Positions 9,009 through 17,627 of a stretch of 64,000 nt of DNA are shown in pieces. The position numbers and the translations under genes are program-made. Location of the stretch: contig NC_013892.1 of assembly GCF_000027225.1 (NCBI RefSeq), forward strand, positions 2,728,001-2,792,000, written 5' to 3'. Origin of the DNA: Xenorhabdus bovienii SS-2004. Lineage in GTDB: Bacteria; Pseudomonadota; Gammaproteobacteria; Enterobacterales; Enterobacteriaceae. The notes under the pieces are model-generated. The model made no database searches. It was not told the DNA's origin and worked only from the letters and a program-made list of their open reading frames with translations. How positions within the stretch are numbered: the first letter of the stretch is position 1; each line of letters opens with the position of its first letter.

Positions 9009-9173
9009 ATGAAGAAATATATTCTTTCTTGCCTGCTGGCAAGCACTACGCTTTTAGCTTCAATGCAGTCTTATGCTATAGCTTGTAATTTTTTCCCCCC
9101 AGATAGTCAAGAATGGAAAGCTTGCATAGAAGTCTGCAAACTGCTGCCCATTAGTCCCAAAATTTGTTTATAA
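9009..9173 (+). CDS. Secreted cysteine-containing micropeptide, copy A
   Basis: A 54-residue precursor: signal peptide MKKYILSCLLASTTLLASMQ with cleavage near SYA, then a mature peptide of about 29 residues with four cysteines (ACNFFPPDSQ, KACIEVCKLL, KICL). A longer frame starts upstream, but the ATG at 9009 is preceded by GGAGAATAAT and begins a perfect signal peptide. The two paralogues (23880-24050, 42093-42254) keep the tryptophan, the KAC-E-CK core and the final Cys. Cysteine spacing suggests disulfide-stabilised secreted or periplasmic peptides; role unknown. All three copies lie close to tail-fibre sequences of prophages. Confidence 0.7.
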   Translation: MKKYILSCLLASTTLLASMQSYAIACNFFPPDSQEWKACIEVCKLLPISPKICL

Positions 9174-9182
9174 TAACATCAA

Positions 9183-9210
9183 GTAGGACGGTTCATTACT
9201 GCCGTCCTAC
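9183..9210. terminator. Conserved hairpin after micropeptide gene
   Basis: Perfect 9-bp stem GTAGGACGG/CCGTCCTAC with a 10-base loop. It recurs after copies B and C of the cassette. No U-tract follows, so a transcription-termination role is plausible but not certain. Confidence 0.5.
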
Positions 9211-9380
9211 TCCTAGCTTACTGCGCTGACTCCTAACATACTCCTTGCAACCCCAGAATCATTTGCTCTGCGGTAGTAATGTGTTATTTACTATCTGATT
9301 GTTGCCTATAATCCTAATCACTAGGCCGCCTTTCGTAGCTATCTTCATAGTCTGACCGTCCTGTATCTGGTCAAATCCAA

Positions 9381-10008
9381 ATGCTAAAGCTTGTTAACAG
9401 CCTTCTGCTTTCGTTCTTCTTTACGGCGATTGTCATAGTAGGCATCGTTACAACACCGGAATATGTCAAAGATTCAATCAAAGAAGCCATTGAAGAACAC
9501 GCTGCAAGCCGCAATCACCCATACGCAACTCAGGTAGAACCGGGATTTGTGACACTAAATAATTAGACAGACAGTGATAACGAGATAACCGTTGCAACCT
9601 ATAAAGCTGTTAAAAAAGCCTACGACCTAGCCAATACCGCCAATCAAAATGTTAACTCTCGGTTGGAGAAAAATCAAAATGGTGAAGACATTCCCGATAA
9701 AACTGAGTTTGTAAAAAATATCGGTTTATCGGGAACGGTGGAATTAGCAAGAAATTCAGTGCAGGGAAAACAATATATTTATGATTTAACGTATGCCACG
9801 GCAGCTTGGATAAAAATTGCTGAAGTGACAATGGGAGTACCCAGCACTATCAATATTAATCTCATCGGCGGCTCTGGGTACAATGTAGGGTTCTTTGGAC
9901 AATGTGCTATCACCAATATAGTTTTAAGGACAGGAAATAACAATCCTCACGGAGTCAATGCAGTGATGTATACAACTAATAGTGGTGCACCTACTGACTT
10001 AGAGTCTA
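9381..10008 (+). pseudogene. Phage tail-fibre N-terminal fragment
   Basis: The frame reads IVTTPEYVKDSIKEAIEEHA, then SRNHPYATQ and GFVTLNN, hits an in-frame TAG at 9564, and continues with AYDLANTANQNVNSRLEKNQ and EFVKNIGLSGTVEL. This is the same domain order as the tail fibre at 43179-46688 (TTPDYVKDSV, AYDLANTANQN, EFVKNIGL), so it is a paralogous phage tail-fibre gene. The first about 20 codons (LLLSFFFTAIVIVG) do not match and probably reflect a frameshift. The gene is cut at its 3' side by the IS5 element at 10009. Without the C-terminal receptor-binding part it is dead. Confidence 0.75.
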
Positions 10009-10407
10009 TCCCAATAGGATTATATTCCAGACAATTAAACTACAAGCCAAATGAAGCATGGCTTCATAATTTTCAACCCGTTTTTCCCAACGGACCAGAA
10101 TCCGACGAAAACGATTAAGCCAACTGTGTGTCCTTTCAACAACCCAACGGTTCACTTTAAAATCCTCTTGTTCGGCCAGCGCATCTTGTTCTTCTTTTCT
10201 TGATTGTATGCAGGGGACGTATCCACGGGTTTTTAATTCTTTTTCCAGCCATTCCGCCTCATAAGCTTTATCCCGATGGAGTTTGGTTCCATAACCCCGG
10301 CATCCTGTCTGTAAACCGTCCAGGGTGGCTATAACAAGTCTGATATCATGAATATTAGCGGGCGCAACGGCAATCGCTAATGGCAAGCCCTGTCCATCCG
10401 TGAGCAA
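10006..10407 (-). CDS. IS5-family transposase, C-terminal frame (OrfB)
   Basis: A 133-residue frame beginning LLTDGQGLPLAIAVAPANIHD and containing the later catalytic region (HRDKAYEAEW, with Asp) and VNRWVVERTHSWLNRFRRI, which supplies the catalytic Glu of the DDE triad and the C-terminal Y-(2)-R-(3)-E-(6)-K-like signature. It is probably made only as a fusion with OrfA by frameshifting; its stop codon lies in the flanking DNA. Confidence 0.83.
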   Translation of the reverse strand: MLTDGQGLPLAIAVAPANIHDIRLVIATLDGLQTGCRGYGTKLHRDKAYEAEWLEKELKTRGYVPCIQSRKEEQDALAEQEDFKVNRWVVERTHSWLNRFRRILVRWEKRVENYEAMLHLACSLIVWNIILLG

Positions 10408-10885
10408 ACTTCGCTTTACGCCTTGTTTTCCCCGGTTTGTTGGGTTGCGGCCTGTTTTTTTGAGCCGGCCAGGGGCGCTTTAGTCAAACAGCCATCCAGT
10501 GCCAATTTGCCCCAGTCGATAGCCCCTATTTTTTCACTGGCGAGTAAGCCATTTTGCCAGAGTCGCTCAAAGACGCCTCCCGCCACCCATTCCTGAAAAC
10601 GGCGGTGAGCACTGCTTGAAGAACAAATCCCTGTGGCATTGAGGGCATTCCACTGGCATCCGGTTCGTAACACAAAAAAGATAGCATTCATAGCGGCCCG
10701 ATTATCGACACGGCGGCGATGGCAGCCCAAAGGGTGATGGGTTTTATGTGGAGGGAGTAAGGGTTCAATTTTCTGCCAGAGTTCATCAGAAATGAACCAT
10801 TGGGCTATTGATTTCTTATTCATGAAAAAATCCCCTAAATGTAAAAAAACAGGCTGACTATAATATCAAATATCTCCTATTGGGA
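10009..10885 (-). mobile_element. IS5-family (IS427-like) insertion sequence
   Basis: An 877-bp element with inverted ends starting TCCCAATAGGA, flanked by TA on both sides. The transposase is split in two overlapping phases on the minus strand, the usual IS427-group arrangement. It sits between the tail-fibre fragment and an integrase fragment and truncates both. Confidence 0.88.
10416..10823 (-). CDS. IS5-family transposase, N-terminal frame (OrfA)
   Basis: A 135-residue product starting MNKKSIAQWFISDELWQKIE, with the family's N-terminal DUF4096-like region and the first catalytic Asp in ALDGCLTKAP. It ends at a TAA just after the run GGGGAAAAC; a -1 slip there would join it to the second frame, giving NRGKQGVKRSLLTDG, which is the continuous sequence in related full-length transposases. 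Translation begins close to the right end of the element. Confidence 0.85.
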   Translation of the reverse strand: MNKKSIAQWFISDELWQKIEPLLPPHKTHHPLGCHRRRVDNRAAMNAIFFVLRTGCQWNALNATGICSSSSAHRRFQEWVAGGVFERLWQNGLLASEKIGAIDWGKLALDGCLTKAPLAGSKKQAATQQTGENKA

Positions 10886-11403
10886 TACACTCTTAATGCC
10901 CGCGCCCCTATTTCAGGATCAATATCATCATCCGCACCTTTTCCGCCTAAATCACTTCTTTCTACATCTGATAGCGGTGTAAAATTGGTCATTCCTCGTC
11001 TAACAGCCCACCTATGTGCAGTCTTAGAGTATGTTAATATGCGGATACCAATTGATGGCACTTGCTTTGAAATATCTGCAATTAAAGAAAGCCAAACATG
11101 AAGCGGTACTTCATCATGAGGTAATTTGCCAATTTTGGGGAAAACATATAACTCAAAATAGCGCAATACATATTCTGCGTTAACCTTTAAGCCTTGCATT
11201 GTTGTTTTCTACCACTCCCGTATTAACTCTTCTACAGTCACGGCACTCAAGGCAGATCCTTTCCGAACACGTTTAACTATTTTGGGATTGCGGTGCTGCT
11301 CCAGTTCCCCGCGATAAAAAATCACGGAGTCGCGAGTATCTTTTAAACTTGTTGCTAGATATATACCAATGTCAATGCGATCACCTTTACCTCCCCACCT
11401 ATA
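10886..11403 (-). pseudogene. P4-type tyrosine integrase fragment
   Basis: Reading minus from 11403: IGIYLATSLKDTRDSVIFYR and EELIREW belong to the N-terminal and linker part, then an in-frame TAG, then EYVLRYFELYVFPKIGKLPH and HRWAVRRGMTNFTPLSDVER from the core-binding domain of P4-like prophage integrases. The catalytic domain is missing, cut by the IS5 at 10885, and the N-terminus is missing at the IS630 boundary. It marks a former integrative element. Confidence 0.75.
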
Positions 11404-12506
11404 TACCCGTCGTCATTGAAGATGCTTGATTTTTCATTTGTATCAGATCATGATTGCGCCCATGAAAATTAATCTAACAGATGCCCAAAAAGACGCCCTC
11501 GAATTGATGCATGATACGACTCGCGATGGACGAGTACGTGACCGCATCAAGGCCGTGCTTTTGGCCTCAGAAGGCTGGACTGCCCAGATGATTGCTCAGG
11601 CTTTGCGGATCCATGAAAGTACGGTGAGCCGCCATCTGAAAGATTACTTCTCTGAGGAAAAACTCGCCCCTGAAAATGGGGGCTCTGAAAGCCGTTTGTC
11701 TGCCGAACAAACAACAGAATTAGTTGAGTATCTGATGGCAAATTTGATGCACACTACCGCACAAATTGTGGCCTATGTTCGGGCACGATGGCAGGTGACT
11801 TTCACTGTCGCAGGAATGACGAAATGGCTTCACCGTCAAGGTTTCAGCTACAAGAAGCCAATGGGTGCTCCGCATAAATTTGATGCGGATAAACAGCAAC
11901 AGTTTATTGAAACCTACAACGCGCTGAAAGAAGAATGTGGCCAGAATGCGCCTATTTTATTTATTGATGCGGTTCACCCGACCCTGTCCACAAAATTAAG
12001 TTATGGCTGGATGAAGAGCGGGCGGAAGCACGTCAAAGTGGTTGAAACCACAGGCAGTCGTACTCGACTCAACATCATGGGTGCCCTTAATTTACAACGG
12101 ATTGAAGAGACTATTGTTCGTGAATATCCGACGATTAACGCGAAAAATGTCGTCCTTTTTTTCGGCTCAATCCGGGAAACCTATCCACTTTCGCAAAAAA
12201 TCCACATTATTCTGGATGGTGCGGGTTATCACCGTTCCGGAGTCGTCCAATTTTTTGCCGAGGTTTTGAATATTGAGTTGCACTACCTGCCGCCTTACAG
12301 CCCTAATCTCAACCCGATTGAGCGATTATGGAAGTATGTGAATGAGCAGGTACGAAACAATGTCTATTTTCCGGATACCAAAACATTCCGTGAAACGCTG
12401 CGCCACTTTTTTCATGTCACATTGCCAGAAAAAGCGAAAGAACTCACCACTCGGTTGACTGATAACTTCCAGATTTTAAAACCCGCATCTTCAAGTTAAT
12501 TGCGTA
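11404..12506 (+). mobile_element. IS630-family insertion sequence, copy 2
   Basis: Same 1103-bp element as copies 1 and 3, flanked by TA at 11402-11403 and 12507-12508. It separates the integrase fragment from a NIPSNAP-like gene and ends just past that gene's stop codon. Confidence 0.93.
11450..12499 (+). CDS. IS630-family transposase, copy 2
   Basis: Translation identical to the copy-1 transposase (349 residues, DD34E triad intact). The start was chosen at the same ATG. With all three copies intact and indistinguishable, expansion must be recent or the copies are kept alike by gene conversion. Confidence 0.92.
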   Translation: MIAPMKINLTDAQKDALELMHDTTRDGRVRDRIKAVLLASEGWTAQMIAQALRIHESTVSRHLKDYFSEEKLAPENGGSESRLSAEQTTELVEYLMANLMHTTAQIVAYVRARWQVTFTVAGMTKWLHRQGFSYKKPMGAPHKFDADKQQQFIETYNALKEECGQNAPILFIDAVHPTLSTKLSYGWMKSGRKHVKVVETTGSRTRLNIMGALNLQRIEETIVREYPTINAKNVVLFFGSIRETYPLSQKIHIILDGAGYHRSGVVQFFAEVLNIELHYLPPYSPNLNPIERLWKYVNEQVRNNVYFPDTKTFRETLRHFFHVTLPEKAKELTTRLTDNFQILKPASSS

Positions 12507-12509
12507 TAC

Positions 12510-12881
12510 CTAAACTGAAATATAATTTTTCCCACCAACTATGTATCCACTCCGACGTAATGCATCAATCGATACATTAGGAAGCGCTATTATCGACTTC
12601 ATGCTTTTATTAATTTTCTCGATAATCTCTATTTTGGGGCCATTGATCCAACTATCGCTGCTATAAAAAGCAGTCAAAATATTATTCATTTCATCAAAAT
12701 CACTAAAAGCACGAATCAGATAATATGAATCAGAGTTGTGCAATGAATTACCATAACTAATAACATCTATGCCAGTTTTCTCATGCAATGGCACACTAAT
12801 TTCTGTCATTATTCGATGAAACTCCTTTCCTGTTGCTGCTTTTAACTCATATTGCAATATTTCTATAATTTTTTTATCCAT
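12510..12881 (-). CDS. NIPSNAP-like small protein
   Basis: A 123-residue protein with the dimeric alpha-beta barrel look of NIPSNAP/antibiotic-biosynthesis-monooxygenase relatives: IIEILQYELKAATGKEFHRI opens the domain, YYLIRAFSDFDEMNN is the central strand-helix, and FYSSDSWINGPKIEIIEKI is the typical FYxSxxWxxGPR-like segment. The function of these proteins is generally unknown. The gene ends three bases from IS630 copy 2, so the extreme C-terminus (ALRRSGYIVGGK) may or may not be original. Confidence 0.6.
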   Translation of the reverse strand: MDKKIIEILQYELKAATGKEFHRIMTEISVPLHEKTGIDVISYGNSLHNSDSYYLIRAFSDFDEMNNILTAFYSSDSWINGPKIEIIEKINKSMKSIIALPNVSIDALRRSGYIVGGKNYISV

Positions 12882-12987
12882 ATGGCACCATATGATTTTT
12901 GATCAGAATAATGACAAATCTTGTCCATTTCCCGAAAGAAAAAAAGCAAATTATCTTTTTTATTCGTGCATTGTCACAAAATTATAG

Positions 12988-13018
12988 AAAACCCCATCAA
13001 TATCCGATAGGGTTTTTT
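12988..13018. terminator. Probable bidirectional terminator
   Basis: Inverted pair AAAACCC/GGGTTTT with a loop of about 16 bases and a T-run on both strands. It lies directly after the lipoprotein gene (minus strand). Confidence 0.55.
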
Positions 13019-13027
13019 ATTTAAATC

Positions 13028-13441
13028 TTATTTAGCTTCAGACAATACGGCATTGGCTATTTTTGGGTGTAGCGTATACATACCTCCATTGAGGGGATCT
13101 ACAATCAACCAGCCAATCAAGCCACCAAATACAAAATTACCCCCGATATACCATCCGTTAGGCTTTGCTACCAGCGGCAAAGTGAAAGATTTAAAATGTT
13201 CTTTCACAAAAGTTATCTGATAGTTCTTTTTACCAAAATAATGGCCATTTGATTTTTCAAGCATGACATTTTGGGGTGTATTTCCATGTGCAACCACTTT
13301 GCCAGTTTCATCTTTGATTGAAAATTCGGCGCCTGAAGGCTGGCTATTGACTTCAATAAGTTGATTTTTTTCACCAATGATGGTGGCACAACCACTGCAC
13401 AACATCACAGCAGATAATAATAACGTACAAATTTTATTCAT
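13028..13441 (-). CDS. Outer-membrane-type lipoprotein with PEGA-like domain
   Basis: A 137-residue lipoprotein precursor: signal sequence with lipobox LCSGC (Cys at residue 18) followed by ATIIG. The mature part has a PEGA-like beta strand pattern (IEVNSQPSGAEFSIKDETG, HGNTPQNVML) and the family-specific hydrophobic block WYIGGNFVFGGLIGWLIVDP, ending in a MYTLHP motif. Similar proteins are widespread single-gene lipoproteins in bacteria and phages with no fixed role. The residue after Cys is Ala, so outer-membrane sorting by Lol is expected. Confidence 0.75.
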   Translation of the reverse strand: MNKICTLLLSAVMLCSGCATIIGEKNQLIEVNSQPSGAEFSIKDETGKVVAHGNTPQNVMLEKSNGHYFGKKNYQITFVKEHFKSFTLPLVAKPNGWYIGGNFVFGGLIGWLIVDPLNGGMYTLHPKIANAVLSEAK

Positions 13442-13607
13442 TTATAGTCCATGAAAGAAAAAATTATCAAATGTGCGGCGAATAGTACCAGAATCCTTCT
13501 TTTATATACAATAATTTTAATATATTTATATTGGTTATTAATATAAGGGATAGATAAAATCTACTATTTAAAAGGAAAAATAAAAAATCAAGATAGTCAA
13601 TTCATTT

Positions 13608-13676
13608 AAATAAAAACATTTCATTAATTTATTTATTGATGTAATTAATAAATAAATTAATGAAATGTTTTTATTT
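13608..13676. repeat. Long perfect palindrome with adjacent direct repeat
   Basis: Two perfect 30-bp arms (13608-13637 and 13647-13676) surround a 9-base spacer; the arms contain AAAAACATTTCATTAATTTA and its complement. The spacer with part of each arm (TTTATTGATGTAATTAATAA) is repeated directly at about 13674-13696. An outer short pair CAAGATAG/CTATCTTG extends the inverted symmetry. It is too long for an ordinary terminator; a MITE-like unit or replication/deletion-prone cruciform is possible. Confidence 0.75.
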
Positions 13677-13843
13677 ATTGATGTAATTAATAAATAAAAC
13701 GATCCTATCTTGCATGCAATCATGAAAATACCAAGAATACTTTATGTAATATAATGAATTTTGTGACCTGAATAATTGACGATATAAGCGTAAAAATATA
13801 GTTTTCTCTATTGCCAATTTTAAAAAATAATTTGAGGTAAGGA

Positions 13844-14518
13844 ATGCGTAAATTATCTGTAATTGCTTTATCCGTACTGGCATTAACTGGTTGTAAAGTC
13901 GGTTTAGATACAGAAGTAAACCTCAGCGATATTCTTGCTCAAGAACACAAAATCGTGCAAGGTAACCTGAATGTTGAAGTCACTTCTTGCTCAACTTCCG
14001 GCGATTCCCGTCAAGAGTCTAAGAGTTTGATCGAGGCGAAAAAAAAGATCCCGACTATTTTTAAAAATGCCGAATTTGTGGAATGTTATCGAAAAGATTT
14101 TGATTCCTTCGCTCATTTCACCATTCCGATTGATGTCGGCAGTGCACAAGATCCTATTAATCAACAAAATACCGATGTCTATATTTATTCAAATAAAAAG
14201 CAGAAAATTATTGCTGAATTGAAATTAACAGATGCTCTAATTGGCCGTATTAACAAAGCGAAAAAAGATTTAAGCTCAATGAAATTTAATTTCTCTGTGA
14301 AAATACATAGAACCAAAGAACCGATTAATGTAAAAGCCCTTGGTGTATTTATGACAAGTGATAAAGGTCAAACCACCCCCATGGTTTATGAAGACTTTGA
14401 ATGGTCTAAGTCCAAATATGCTACCTTTAAATTATCTGATGTTGCCGTCAATTCGTTGTTAGCTAAGGGTAAACATCCGTTATTATTAGAGATTGATTAT
14501 TTTGAGAAAAATAAATAA
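13844..14518 (+). CDS. Lipoprotein, DUF7424-like
   Basis: A 224-residue precursor with a lipobox (LTGC at residues 14-17) after a short signal sequence. The mature protein starts KVGLDTEVNLSDIL and has TKEPINVKALGVFM and LAKGKHPLLLEIDYF near the end, a pattern I associate with a lipoprotein family of unknown function found in enterobacterial genomes and prophages. The ribosome-binding site GAGGTAAGGA precedes the ATG. It stands alone between the palindrome and a hairpin. Confidence 0.65.
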   Translation: MRKLSVIALSVLALTGCKVGLDTEVNLSDILAQEHKIVQGNLNVEVTSCSTSGDSRQESKSLIEAKKKIPTIFKNAEFVECYRKDFDSFAHFTIPIDVGSAQDPINQQNTDVYIYSNKKQKIIAELKLTDALIGRINKAKKDLSSMKFNFSVKIHRTKEPINVKALGVFMTSDKGQTTPMVYEDFEWSKSKYATFKLSDVAVNSLLAKGKHPLLLEIDYFEKNK

Positions 14519-14546
14519 CATCGCAATTCATAATTAAATTTGACTT

Positions 14547-14570
14547 ACAGCCCTGAAATGCCAGGGCTGT
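14547..14570 (+). terminator. Hairpin after lipoprotein gene
   Basis: 9-bp stem ACAGCCCTG/CAGGGCTGT with a 6-base loop, 28 bp after the lipoprotein stop codon. The T-run is weak (ATTCAGTTAT). Confidence 0.6.
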
Positions 14571-14724
14571 ATTCAGTTATAAAAAAACGCCGAATTAAAA
14601 TAACGATAAAACACTTTAGGTATTTCCCATAAAAACACCTAATAAATTAAAATTGTAGCACAGTAACAAGTGAATCAATTATCAGGAGCAATATAACCAC
14701 CAATATAATAAATGGAGAGGGAAT

Positions 14725-14946
14725 ATGAAAAGCCGCATAATAAAGCAATACTACACCATCTATGCTTTAATAGCGGGTGTCTTTGATAGGATGTTTACCG
14801 TATCAGAAATCAGTCATGGCGGAGGGTTTGATATTGGCTGCTCACATGCACTCACAAGTGAGATTACGCAATTATCGGAAATAGCAAGGCAGAAAATCCT
14901 GCCTGCTCTTCCCCTTAATGTTTTTCCAAAATGCCTTTGGATGTGA
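14725..14946 (+). CDS. Hypothetical 73-residue protein, doubtful
   Basis: Preceded by an excellent ribosome-binding site (GGAGAGGGAAT), which is the main argument for it. The product has a short hydrophobic start and a Gly-rich middle (HGGGFDIGC) and overlaps the end of the convergent exporter gene by about 30 bp. It may be the start of a truncated gene. No family recognised. Confidence 0.3.
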   Translation: MKSRIIKQYYTIYALIAGVFDRMFTVSEISHGGGFDIGCSHALTSEITQLSEIARQKILPALPLNVFPKCLWM

Positions 14947-15838
14947 ACCACGCCGTGATAATACCTTGCCCTAAGAGCACTCCCACAATAGTCAGCATAA
15001 TGCCAACAAGTTGTGGCAAACTTGGCGAATTTCCCATCATTAGCTGTATTATCAGGGCAAAAATAGGCACAAAGTTAAAGAATATCGCTGTCTTCCCTGC
15101 TCCTCTAAGCGCAACCCCTATGTTCCAAAAAAGATAAGCTAAAAATGAACCCGCAATCCCCATATAAGCGCTCGCTAAATGACTCTCAAACGTTCCTGAT
15201 CGCATTGAAGAAATTGGTGATTCAACAAAAAAAGCGATCATCGCTAATATCACCACTCCAAAAAGCATCGTCCAACTGGTTATCTCAAGTGGCGTAGCAT
15301 TGGTAATGAATTTACGGGTTCCCACCGTATAAATGGCCCAGCCGAGACTACCCGCGAAAATGATTGCATCTCCCGATGCCATATGAACCATACCGCCCAC
15401 CAATTGACCATTAGTGATCACCAAAACAACACCCAGTAAGCTAATACCCATTCCTAACACACGGATAAGTTCAGGAAAACGACGATTCATGATGGCTTCC
15501 AAGATATTGGCAGAAATGGGTGTCGTTGCCATGATGAGTGCAGCCGTGATAGGACTGGAGCTTTGAAGGCCAACAAATAACGCTCCGTTGAATCCAGCCA
15601 CACCAATTGCCCCAAGACAAATAAATGCCAGCAGGTTTTTCCTCAGCACTTTGCCATGAATGCCACTTTTTAATGCCATAAAAATAAAAATCGGTAAGAC
15701 AGCAAAAACAAAGCGTTCAACTGAGGCTGTCCACGGAGGCAAGCTCTCTAGCGCAAATTTTGTCACTTGAAAATTTGAGCTCCAAAAAAATGTTGCAAAT
15801 AACGTTAAAACAACAGCTGACTGTGGTGTATTTCGCAT
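14915..15838 (-). CDS. EamA/DMT-superfamily transporter
   Basis: A 307-residue membrane protein with about ten helices and two EamA repeats (first repeat FATFFWSSNFQVTKFALESL, second starting near GDAIIFAGSLGWAIYTVGTR). The family exports or imports metabolites by drug/metabolite-type transport; some export amino acids. Start chosen at the ATG of MRNTPQSAVV with AAGGT eight bases upstream; a much longer open frame upstream overlaps the LysR gene and lacks signal. Divergent from the LysR gene, which very likely regulates it. Confidence 0.82.
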   Translation of the reverse strand: MRNTPQSAVVLTLFATFFWSSNFQVTKFALESLPPWTASVERFVFAVLPIFIFMALKSGIHGKVLRKNLLAFICLGAIGVAGFNGALFVGLQSSSPITAALIMATTPISANILEAIMNRRFPELIRVLGMGISLLGVVLVITNGQLVGGMVHMASGDAIIFAGSLGWAIYTVGTRKFITNATPLEITSWTMLFGVVILAMIAFFVESPISSMRSGTFESHLASAYMGIAGSFLAYLFWNIGVALRGAGKTAIFFNFVPIFALIIQLMMGNSPSLPQLVGIMLTIVGVLLGQGIITAWFTSKGILEKH

Positions 15839-15922
15839 AGTAATGACCTTATTTTTAATTCTGCACACGTTAGACTGGATTGCTTTTATCGAGATCATTG
15901 TGGCATATTTCAAATTCGGAAT

Positions 15923-16891
15923 ATGCAGACAAAAATAGAAATCGATTTTCCAAAAATGAAAAATAAAACAGCGCAATCATTGGTTTGGGATGATATCCGT
16001 GTATTTCTGGCGATAGCACGGACAGGCACATTAAGTCGGGCGGCAGATGTTCTAAAAATCGGTATTGCAACGGTCTCACGAAAAATTGAGCGACTTGAAA
16101 CGACCTTCGGGATGCCTCTATTTCTCCGCCATCAGGCTGGCTATCGGCTCACCGAAGACGGAAAAGAACTGCTGGAAAAAGCCAAAGCGATGGAAATAGC
16201 CGCCAGCTCTTTTCTGCTTGAAGCCGATACTCGGATTGCAATTTCAGGGAAAGTCCGACTCGCCACCACAGAAACATTCGCGAGTGACTTAGTAATACCG
16301 AGTTTACCAACCTTACAGAAAAACTATCCCGACCTCACATTGGAAATCACAACGGATATTCATACCGTAGATCTACATCGTCGGGATGCGGATCTGGCAC
16401 TTCGTATCGTCAGGCCTGAACGAGGGCATGTTACCGTCCGTCAATTGGGAAAATTAGGATTTGGGCTTTATGGCAACAAAGATTATTTGGCAACTTGTTC
16501 ACCTGACATACTGAGGGGTAAATATGAAAAGGCACGTTTTATTGGTTGGGCAGAGACCTACTCGTACCTTCCTTCATTCCGATGGACTGAGAAAAACCTC
16601 AAAAGCCGACCGTTATCTGTGGCTACAACTTCACTGAACGCACAATTGGCTGCCGTAAAAGCGGGGCTGGGGTTGGCGGTACTACCGCATTTCATTGTTC
16701 AATATACTGAACTTAAATGCATTTCTCATGATTTGGGAATAGATCAATCCATCTGGCTTGTGATTCAGGCCGATTTGGCACACTCTCCCAGAATACGTAA
16801 AGTCGCTGATTTTTTAGCGGAAATTGTTTTTCAAAACCAGGGGAAGCTTTCAGGACAAACTGGAATTAATTCTGTGATATTACCTGATTAA
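15923..16891 (+). CDS. LysR-family transcriptional regulator
   Basis: A 322-residue protein: N-terminal winged helix-turn-helix (DDIRVFLAIARTGTLSRAADVL then IATVSRKIERLETTFGMPLF, residues about 23-70) and a C-terminal substrate-binding domain (VRLATTETFASDLVIPSLP, ALRIVRP). The subgroup resembles regulators of small-molecule efflux genes. Transcribed divergently from the DMT transporter with about 85 bp between starts, the classic LysR arrangement; it probably controls that gene and itself from the shared region. An alternative ATG at 15956 would shorten the tail by 11 residues. Confidence 0.87.
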   Translation: MQTKIEIDFPKMKNKTAQSLVWDDIRVFLAIARTGTLSRAADVLKIGIATVSRKIERLETTFGMPLFLRHQAGYRLTEDGKELLEKAKAMEIAASSFLLEADTRIAISGKVRLATTETFASDLVIPSLPTLQKNYPDLTLEITTDIHTVDLHRRDADLALRIVRPERGHVTVRQLGKLGFGLYGNKDYLATCSPDILRGKYEKARFIGWAETYSYLPSFRWTEKNLKSRPLSVATTSLNAQLAAVKAGLGLAVLPHFIVQYTELKCISHDLGIDQSIWLVIQADLAHSPRIRKVADFLAEIVFQNQGKLSGQTGINSVILPD

Positions 16892-16990
16892 GTGTAATCA
16901 GCCAGAAATATAAGGAAGAAGGAAAAGCGACCAAAGGAACGCTTTTCCTCTGCCTACTTAAACACCATAAATCATTCAGTGTCATAATAA

Positions 16991-17485
16991 TTAATTTTTT
17001 ATTATAGACATAGCCATAACATCACAATATTGGCCATTTCTCAGGGAAGCCTTACGTAAAACACCTTCCTTTTCAAAGCCAAATTTGGTGTATAGGGCTA
17101 TTGCTTTTTCATTATCGGTAAAAACTTCCAACTCAATTCTAACCGCAGCCAGCCAATTAAAAGCATAATCAATCGCGAATTCCATCATTTTTGAACCAAT
17201 ACCTTTGCCAGAATAATCAGCATCAACACTAATCCCAACTCCTACTACATGCCTGCGTCTTGGATTATCCAGAGTAAATAAACTCACCTTACCCACAACC
17301 TTACCGTCTATCTCAGCAACAAAATGGATAGTTCCCCTAGTTTTATTTTCCTTAATACGTTCCCGCCACATTTCACGCGAAGGGCATGGAAGTTGTAATG
17401 TATTCGGATACACATCGGGGTGGCTAAAAATTCGTTGAAAGTGCTCGGCATCTTCTGACTCAGCGGCCCTAATTATAATTTCCAT
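16991..17485 (-). CDS. GNAT acetyltransferase, YhhY/AaaT-like
   Basis: A 164-residue single-domain N-acetyltransferase. The acetyl-CoA-binding motif A is visible as VGISVDADYSGKGIGSKMME; motif B is VFTDNEKAIALYTKFGFEKEG. The order HPDVYPNTLQLPCPS near the start and LRNGQYCDVMAM at the end is the same as in E. coli YhhY (AaaT), which acetylates certain amino acids. An AGAGG site lies before the ATG. Single gene. Confidence 0.8.
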   Translation of the reverse strand: MEIIIRAAESEDAEHFQRIFSHPDVYPNTLQLPCPSREMWRERIKENKTRGTIHFVAEIDGKVVGKVSLFTLDNPRRRHVVGVGISVDADYSGKGIGSKMMEFAIDYAFNWLAAVRIELEVFTDNEKAIALYTKFGFEKEGVLRKASLRNGQYCDVMAMSIIKN

Positions 17486-17627
17486 ATGAACCTCTTTTTC
17501 AACTTGACCCTTTTATAACTACCTGATAAAAAAATAAATGTAAATAGCATATTTAAAATTTATTTAAATAATAACAAAAGTATCGTCAAAATTATTCTTA
17601 CATACCTGTCTATTCTCGGAGCCGTAT

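Larger units (their letters stand above)
8861..9270 (+). repeat. Dispersed small-peptide cassette, copy A
   Basis: Homologous to 23732-24147 (copy B, same strand) and to the reverse complement of 41999-42401 (copy C). Shared in order: TTAACCANTCAAGGGAATG, an AT-rich leader with AATATTGNCTTT, TTGTTAGGTGGA, a short gene (9009-9173), a hairpin with stem GTAGGACGG/CCGTCCTAC at 9183-9210, and an outer block ending near CAGWATCATTTGYTCTG. Conservation runs through noncoding DNA on both sides of the gene, so the whole block appears to have spread or been co-inherited as a unit. Confidence 0.75.
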
